A stretch of DNA of 45,643 bases, from positions 1-45,643 of the forward strand of contig JAHBZV010000022.1 of the NCBI GenBank assembly GCA_019635275.1. The letters are read 5' to 3'. The notes under the pieces were generated by a model, which was not told the DNA's origin, made no database searches, and was given only the letters and a program-made list of their open reading frames with translations. Shown here in pieces: positions 41,739-45,643 of the stretch. A program made the translations under genes and the position numbers. How positions within the stretch are numbered: position 1 is the first letter of the stretch; each line of letters opens with the position of its first letter. This stretch comes from Burkholderiaceae bacterium. Its GTDB lineage: Bacteria > Pseudomonadota > Gammaproteobacteria > Burkholderiales > Burkholderiaceae_E.

Positions 41739-42737
41739 ATGGACAGCATGCCCGCATTCATCCTGAAGCGGCCGACGAGCGTCGCCGAGGCGGCGGCGCT
41801 GCTGGCCGGCGACCCGCAGGCGCGGCTCATCGCCGGGGGCACCGACCTGATCCCCAACCTGCGTCGCGGCATCGAGCGTCCGCCGGTGCTGGTCGACCTC
41901 GGCGACGTGGCCGGCCTGGACACGATCTCGTTCACGCCCGATGGCACCTGGATCGGCGCAGCGGTCAGGCTGTCGCGCCTTGCGGCCGATGCTTCGATCG
42001 GCGCCGCGTGGCCCGCCCTCGCACAGGCCGCCGGCTCGGTCGCGGGCCCGGGACACCGAACAGTCGCCAGCGTTGGCGGCAACCTGTGCCTGGATACCCG
42101 CTGCGTGTTCTACAACCAGAGCGAGTGGTGGCGCGCCTCCAATCACTACTGCCTGAAGCGTGGCGGCGACACCTGCCACGTCGCGCCGCAAGGCGCGCGC
42201 TGCCACGCCGCCTTCTCCGGTGACCTGGCGCCGGCCTTGCTCGTGCTGGACGCCGAAGTCGAACTGGTGTCGAGCCGCGCCACGCGGCGCATCCCGCTCG
42301 CCGACCTGTACCGCGACGACGGCGCGGCGCACCTGACGATCGCTCGCGACGAGGTCCTCACCCGCGTGTGGGTGCCGGCCGCCGCCAATGGCCGCGCGTC
42401 CGGCTATCGCAAGGCGCGCGCGCGCGCCGCGATGGACTTCCCGCTGGCGGGCGTCGCCTGCTCGGTCGCCGTCGGCGACGACGGCTCGATCCGTACGCTG
42501 CGCGTGGCGCTCACCGGCACCAACTCGCACCCGCTCGTGCTCGCCGGCACCGACGCGCTCGCCGGCCGGATCGCCGACGACGAGACGCTCGCCACGCTGG
42601 GCAAACTGGTCCAGAAGCAGGTCAGCCCGATGCGCACCACGGTCACGCAGTCGAACTACCGCCGGCAGGTCGCCGCGGTGCTGGCGCAGAGGCTGCTGCA
42701 ATCGCTGACCCAGCCGGCCGACGCGCCCGTCGCCTGA
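41739..42737 (+). CDS. hcrB: 4-hydroxybenzoyl-CoA reductase, FAD/[4Fe-4S] subunit HcrB
   Basis: Flavin subunit of 332 residues. The FAD-binding motif is IAGGTDLIPNLRRG and the second is VASVGGNLCLDTRC. What identifies the enzyme is an extra loop (about residues 118-158) with Cys122, Cys138, Cys146 and Cys155, which in 4-hydroxybenzoyl-CoA reductases holds a [4Fe-4S] cluster absent from ordinary xanthine-oxidase relatives. That cluster makes the enzyme run in the reductive direction with ferredoxin. It follows hcrA after two bases and precedes the DUF2249 gene by 13. Confidence 0.93.
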   Translation: MDSMPAFILKRPTSVAEAAALLAGDPQARLIAGGTDLIPNLRRGIERPPVLVDLGDVAGLDTISFTPDGTWIGAAVRLSRLAADASIGAAWPALAQAAGSVAGPGHRTVASVGGNLCLDTRCVFYNQSEWWRASNHYCLKRGGDTCHVAPQGARCHAAFSGDLAPALLVLDAEVELVSSRATRRIPLADLYRDDGAAHLTIARDEVLTRVWVPAAANGRASGYRKARARAAMDFPLAGVACSVAVGDDGSIRTLRVALTGTNSHPLVLAGTDALAGRIADDETLATLGKLVQKQVSPMRTTVTQSNYRRQVAAVLAQRLLQSLTQPADAPVA

Positions 42738-42750
42738 GCCGGATCGCGCG

Positions 42751-43047
42751 ATGACGACGCGAAACGGGGAATCGGATCCGGGCGCGCCCGTGGGCGCGCG
42801 CGGTGCCGGCGCGCGCTGGACCGAACCCGACGGCATCCACATCGACGTGCGCGGCCTGCCGGCCCCCGAGCCGCTGGTCGCCATCCTCGAGCTCGTCGGC
42901 TCGATCCGCGATGCGACGCCGGTGATCGTCCACCACGATCGCGACCCGCGGATGCTCTACCCCGAGCTCGCCGAGCTCGGCTGGACCGCCGAGCAGATCG
43001 AGGGCGCGCCGGGCGAAGTGCGCCTGCGGCTCGCCCCGGCGGGCTGA
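42751..43047 (+). CDS. DUF2249 family protein
   Basis: A small protein of 98 residues. The first 25 residues are a Gly/Ala-rich lead. The DUF2249 domain follows: IDVRGLPAPEPLVAILELV, PVIVHHDRDPRMLYPELAELGW and a C-terminal strand. The fold resembles TusA/SirA-like proteins but lacks their active Cys. Family members often sit beside nitric-oxide and denitrification genes or hemerythrins, as here with an NnrS-like gene 21 bases downstream. The biochemical role is unknown. Confidence 0.82.
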   Translation: MTTRNGESDPGAPVGARGAGARWTEPDGIHIDVRGLPAPEPLVAILELVGSIRDATPVIVHHDRDPRMLYPELAELGWTAEQIEGAPGEVRLRLAPAG

Positions 43048-43068
43048 ACCGCTCCAGGCCGACGCGAC

Positions 43069-44379
43069 ATGGCGACCCGGCTCGCAGGCACGTTCCTGGC
43101 AGGCGCGACGAGCCGTCTGCTGCCTGCGTCGATTCCGCTGCGCTTCTTCGGCGCCGCAGTCGCCAGCCACGTGTTCGCCTGGCTCGCGCTGCTCGCCGGC
43201 AGTGGCACGCTGCCGCGATTCGCCGGCGGGCTCGGCTGGACGCTGGCCGCGCTGCACCTGGTCACGCTGGGCGTGCTGGTGATGACCGCCATCGGCGCGA
43301 GCCTCCAGCTGCTGCCGGTCGCGACCCGGCAACCGGTGCGCTCGATGCGCTGGCCCGTGGTCATCTGGTGGCTGTATGCGCCGGGCGTCGCGGCGATCGC
43401 CCTGGGCATGGGGCTCGCGCTGCCGTGGCTCCTCGCGGCGGGCGCGACCGCGGTCATCGCCGCGCTGGTCGTCTACGGCGCGCTGCTCGCGCGCAACCTC
43501 GCCGGCGCCCGCGGAATGCCGATCGTCGTCGCGCACGGCTGGAGCGCGCTCGCGTCGCTGCTGGCCGTCCTGGTCACCGCGTTCTCGCTCGCGTTCACCT
43601 ACGTCGGCCTGCCGCTGATCGACCGTGCGACCGGGCTCGCGCTGCACGTCGCGTTCGCCGCCTACGGCCTGATGGGCATGCTCGCGCTCGGCTTTTCGTA
43701 CATCCTGGTACCGATGTTCGCCCTGTCGGCTGCGCCGCCCGAGCGTCGCGCGCTGGTGTCGTGCGCGCTCGCGGCGCTCGCGCTCGTCCTGGCCGGCGCC
43801 GCTGCGCTCGGGCTCGCGCCGCAAGCCTTGCGCGTGGCCGCCGTGCTCGCCGCGCTCGTGGCAGTCGGGCTGCACCTGCGAATGATGGTCGTCGCCACGA
43901 AAACCGGCATGCGCCGCGAGCTCGGGCGATCGTTCCGGCTGGTACGCATCTCGTGGGTCCTGCTGCCGCTGAGCCTGCTCGCAGCCCTGGCCGTCGCGCT
44001 CGGCGCGCCCTTCGGCGGCATGCCGACCCTGTTCGGTCTCACGCTGATCGGAGGCTGGTTGCTGACGTTCCTGCTCGGCATCCTGCAACGCATCGTTCCG
44101 TTCCTTGCGTCGATGCACAAGCCGCCGGGCAAGTCGGCGCCGCGCACCCCCTCTTCGCTGACCGACGACCGGCCGCTGGCCGTGCACTTCTGGTGCCATC
44201 TCGCAGCGCTGGCATTGCTGGCGCTGGCGATCCTGGCCGACAATGCGTGGATCGCCGCAACCGGCGCTCTGGTGGGTTTCGCCGGCGCGATCGCGTTCTC
44301 GACCTTCTTCGTGATCCTGCTGCTGCGGATGCGACGGCCGCCGCCGGCGCGCGCGACCCGCAATGCCCCTGTTGCTTGA
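43069..44379 (+). CDS. multi-pass membrane protein, NnrS / heme-copper oxidase subunit I-like
   Basis: A 436-residue membrane protein with about twelve hydrophobic helices. Histidines lie at helix positions seen in heme-copper-like or NnrS-like proteins: LRFFGAAVASHVFAW, LHLVTLGVLVMTAIGASLQLLPV, VVAHGWSALAS, LHVAFAAYGLMGMLALGF and VHFWCHLAALALL. It lacks the copper-site motif of true oxidases, so catalysis of oxygen or NO reduction is doubtful. Cotranscribed with a DUF2249 gene and followed by a hemerythrin, it fits a group of accessory proteins for NO stress or respiratory-enzyme maturation. I am sure of the membrane topology class, less so of the family name. Confidence 0.65.
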   Translation: MATRLAGTFLAGATSRLLPASIPLRFFGAAVASHVFAWLALLAGSGTLPRFAGGLGWTLAALHLVTLGVLVMTAIGASLQLLPVATRQPVRSMRWPVVIWWLYAPGVAAIALGMGLALPWLLAAGATAVIAALVVYGALLARNLAGARGMPIVVAHGWSALASLLAVLVTAFSLAFTYVGLPLIDRATGLALHVAFAAYGLMGMLALGFSYILVPMFALSAAPPERRALVSCALAALALVLAGAAALGLAPQALRVAAVLAALVAVGLHLRMMVVATKTGMRRELGRSFRLVRISWVLLPLSLLAALAVALGAPFGGMPTLFGLTLIGGWLLTFLLGILQRIVPFLASMHKPPGKSAPRTPSSLTDDRPLAVHFWCHLAALALLALAILADNAWIAATGALVGFAGAIAFSTFFVILLLRMRRPPPARATRNAPVA

Positions 44380-44411
44380 CCCGCATCAATGGACCGATCC
44401 GGTCTTGATTG

Positions 44412-44433
44412 GGTATTCTAGTATCCGAATACC
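44412..44433. promoter_or_regulatory. second Rrf2-like operator, upstream of hemerythrin gene
   Basis: GGTATTC (44412-44418) and GAATACC (44427-44433) form a 7-bp inverted repeat with 8 bases between. The core ATTCTAGTATCCGAAT (44415-44430) matches the perfect palindrome at 27928-27943 at 13 of 16 positions. A TTGATT at 44405-44410 could serve as a -35 box, again immediately before the element, so the geometry resembles the first site. The ATG of the hemerythrin gene follows 15 bases after the repeat. Confidence 0.6.
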
Positions 44434-44448
44434 ATTATTGGATCGACG

Positions 44449-44943
44449 ATGAACTTCCAGAGACAGGTCAGCCACGCGCTCGACGACGAGCACCGTACCA
44501 ACCTCGACCTGCTCGGGCGCATCGAGCAGGCGTTCGCGCGGGCGCCGCGCACGGGGGCGAGCCGCGACCCCGACCTGGCCAAGGTCGCCGCGAGCTTCGT
44601 GCGCCATCTCGAGCAGGACGTGAACCGGCACTTCGATTTCGAGGAGCGCGAGCTCTTCACGCGGCTCGCCGACGCCGGGGAAGGCGACATCGCCGAGCTG
44701 CTGGCCGAAGAGCACGCCGCGATCCGCGCGGTGGCCGACGAGATGCTGCCGCTCGCACGCGCCGCCGCCGCCGGGTCGCTCGACGACGACGGCTGGAACA
44801 CGCTGAAGGTCGGCGCGCTCGAGATGGTCGAACGCCAGGTCTCCCACATCCAGAAAGAGACCATGGCGCTGCTGCCGATGCTCGAAGACCTGCTCGACGA
44901 CGACACCGACCGCGAGCTCGCGTTCGCCTACGCCGCTGCCTGA
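44449..44943 (+). CDS. hemerythrin HHE-domain protein
   Basis: A 164-residue four-helix-bundle protein predicted to bind a di-iron centre. The ligand pattern is present: His15 (DDEHRTN), His61 and Glu65 (NRHFDFEE), His89 (EEHAAIR), and His133 with Glu137 (VSHIQKE). Proteins of this size sense or bind oxygen, NO or nitrite-derived species, or protect iron-sulfur enzymes. The very short leader carries an operator-like inverted repeat also found beside the Rrf2 gene, so expression probably responds to the same regulator as the aromatic operon. A tandem GNAT gene follows after 32 bases. Confidence 0.9.
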   Translation: MNFQRQVSHALDDEHRTNLDLLGRIEQAFARAPRTGASRDPDLAKVAASFVRHLEQDVNRHFDFEERELFTRLADAGEGDIAELLAEEHAAIRAVADEMLPLARAAAAGSLDDDGWNTLKVGALEMVERQVSHIQKETMALLPMLEDLLDDDTDRELAFAYAAA

Positions 44944-44975
44944 AGCACCACCGCAACCCACCCGAGGCCACACCC

Positions 44976-45643
44976 ATGCAAGCCGCCACCGCGCCCGCCA
45001 TCGTCATCCGCCCGCTCGCGCGTGGCGACCTCGACGCCGTCGTGGCCATCGACAGCGCAATCGAGGGCCGATCGCGCCGCGCGTATTTCGAGCGCCGGCT
45101 TGCGGCGGCGCTGCGCGAGCCCGGCTCGCACGCGCAATTCGCCGCCTGCGACGACAAGGGACTGCTCGGACACATCCAGGCGCGCGTCACCGAAGGCGAG
45201 TTCGGCCGCAGCGGCCGCGACCTGCGGCTCGAAGCGCTCGGCGTGCGCGCCGACGCCCAGGGCCGCGGCATCGGCCGGCAGCTGTTCGCCGCGCTGTCGC
45301 AGTGGGCCGCCCGCCACGGCATCGGCGAGCTGCGCACCCAGGCCGCGTGGAACAACCACCGGATGATGGGCTGGCTCGACAGCGCCGGCTTCACGCTGGC
45401 ACCGAACCACGTCGTCGACTGCCCGGTGCGCGGCGGCGAGTACGTACAGGAGCGCGATGACCCGGTGTCGATGCCGGTAGGCGAAGGACCCGCCCATGAG
45501 GTCAACTTCGGCGGCAAGGAAGGCAACGACTTCGAGCGGCTGGCGCGCGACAACGCCGACATCCGGCCGATGAGCGCCGCCGACCTGGCCGACATCGTGC
45601 GCATCGATCGCGGCATCACGGGCCGCGATCGCCACGACTACAT
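44976..45643 (+). CDS. tandem GNAT acetyltransferase, cut by window end
   Basis: The reading frame is open for 222 codons to the edge, so the C-terminus is missing. Residues 8-145 form one complete GNAT domain: IVIRPLARGDLDAVVAIDSAIEG at its start and the acetyl-CoA loop VRADAQGRGIGRQL at about 90-103. A linker with FGGKEGNDFERLARDN follows, and from about residue 196 a second domain starts with DIRPMSAADLADIVRIDRGITGRDR. The two openings, and that of the GNAT beside the Rrf2 gene, share the pattern IR-x5-DL-x2-[VI]-x-ID-x4-G. It is cotranscribed with the hemerythrin gene. Substrates are unknown; protein acetylation is one option. Confidence 0.85.
   Translation, partial: MQAATAPAIVIRPLARGDLDAVVAIDSAIEGRSRRAYFERRLAAALREPGSHAQFAACDDKGLLGHIQARVTEGEFGRSGRDLRLEALGVRADAQGRGIGRQLFAALSQWAARHGIGELRTQAAWNNHRMMGWLDSAGFTLAPNHVVDCPVRGGEYVQERDDPVSMPVGEGPAHEVNFGGKEGNDFERLARDNADIRPMSAADLADIVRIDRGITGRDRHDY

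Noticed and set aside
38826-42737. Xanthine dehydrogenase, CO dehydrogenase or other generic molybdenum hydroxylase
   Set aside because: The extra four-Cys loop in the flavin subunit and the neighbours padBCD and a PaaK-type ligase identify 4-hydroxybenzoyl-CoA reductase.
43069-44379. A true NO reductase or terminal oxidase subunit
   Set aside because: The catalytic metal-site motifs and partner subunits are missing, so only an accessory-type NnrS/heme-copper-like label is supported.
1-45643. Mobile elements, CRISPR arrays, tRNA or rRNA genes
   Set aside because: No transposase, integrase, phage gene, direct-repeat array or structural RNA signature was found on either strand, and base composition looks uniform.

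Overview
The window is a gene-dense, very GC-rich chromosomal segment (roughly 70% G+C by eye). Gene content points to a betaproteobacterium, probably of the Burkholderiales/Rhodocyclales group, that can break down aromatic acids without oxygen. The evidence is a general-secretion cluster of betaproteobacterial type, a SenB-SelD pair, a class I phenylacetyl-CoA:acceptor oxidoreductase (PadBCD), a 4-hydroxybenzoyl-CoA reductase (HcrCAB), and NnrS-like, DUF2249 and hemerythrin genes of the kind seen in denitrifiers. No rRNA, tRNA, CRISPR array, insertion sequence or phage gene was seen, and no stretch above 300 bases lacks a gene.

Layout. (1) 174-5685, minus strand: a four-gene peptide ABC importer of the Yej type (yejABEF). 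(2) 5715-13072, plus strand: fabI, then senB-selD (selenium activation and selenosugar synthesis), then a tightly overlapping trio of ABC ATPase, double-FtsX permease and secreted AttH/CrtC-like lipocalin-fold protein. (3) 13103-25179, minus strand: an MFS transporter at the end of a type II secretion operon ordered gspG-H-I-J-K-L-M-N-D-E-F. gspC lies divergently at 25255 and is followed by thyA. (4) 26825-27886, minus strand: a GNAT acetyltransferase and a cysteine-free Rrf2-family regulator. (5) 28142-44379, plus strand: a nearly gapless run of a branched-chain-amino-acid-type ABC transporter (livKHMGF), an FlK-like thioesterase, padBCD, a PaaK-type CoA ligase, hcrCAB, a DUF2249 protein and an NnrS/heme-copper-like membrane protein. 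(6) 44449 to the window end: a hemerythrin and a tandem GNAT protein cut by the edge.

How the genes fit together. Block 5 reads as an uptake and peripheral-degradation unit for phenylacetate and/or 4-hydroxyphenylacetate. The acid is imported, activated to the CoA ester, alpha-oxidised by PadBCD with quinone as acceptor, and on the 4-hydroxy branch dehydroxylated to benzoyl-CoA by HcrCAB. The phenylglyoxylate oxidoreductase (padEFGHI) and benzoyl-CoA reductase are not in the window. The most interesting signal is regulatory. A perfect 16-bp palindrome sits between the GNAT-Rrf2 pair and the liv-pad-hcr run. A close variant (13 of 16 positions identical) sits just upstream of the hemerythrin-tandem GNAT unit at the other end. 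The Rrf2 protein has no cysteine at all, and the GNAT domains on both sides share an N-terminal signature. I infer a small regulon linking aromatic degradation, oxygen/NO handling and protein (or small-molecule) acetylation.
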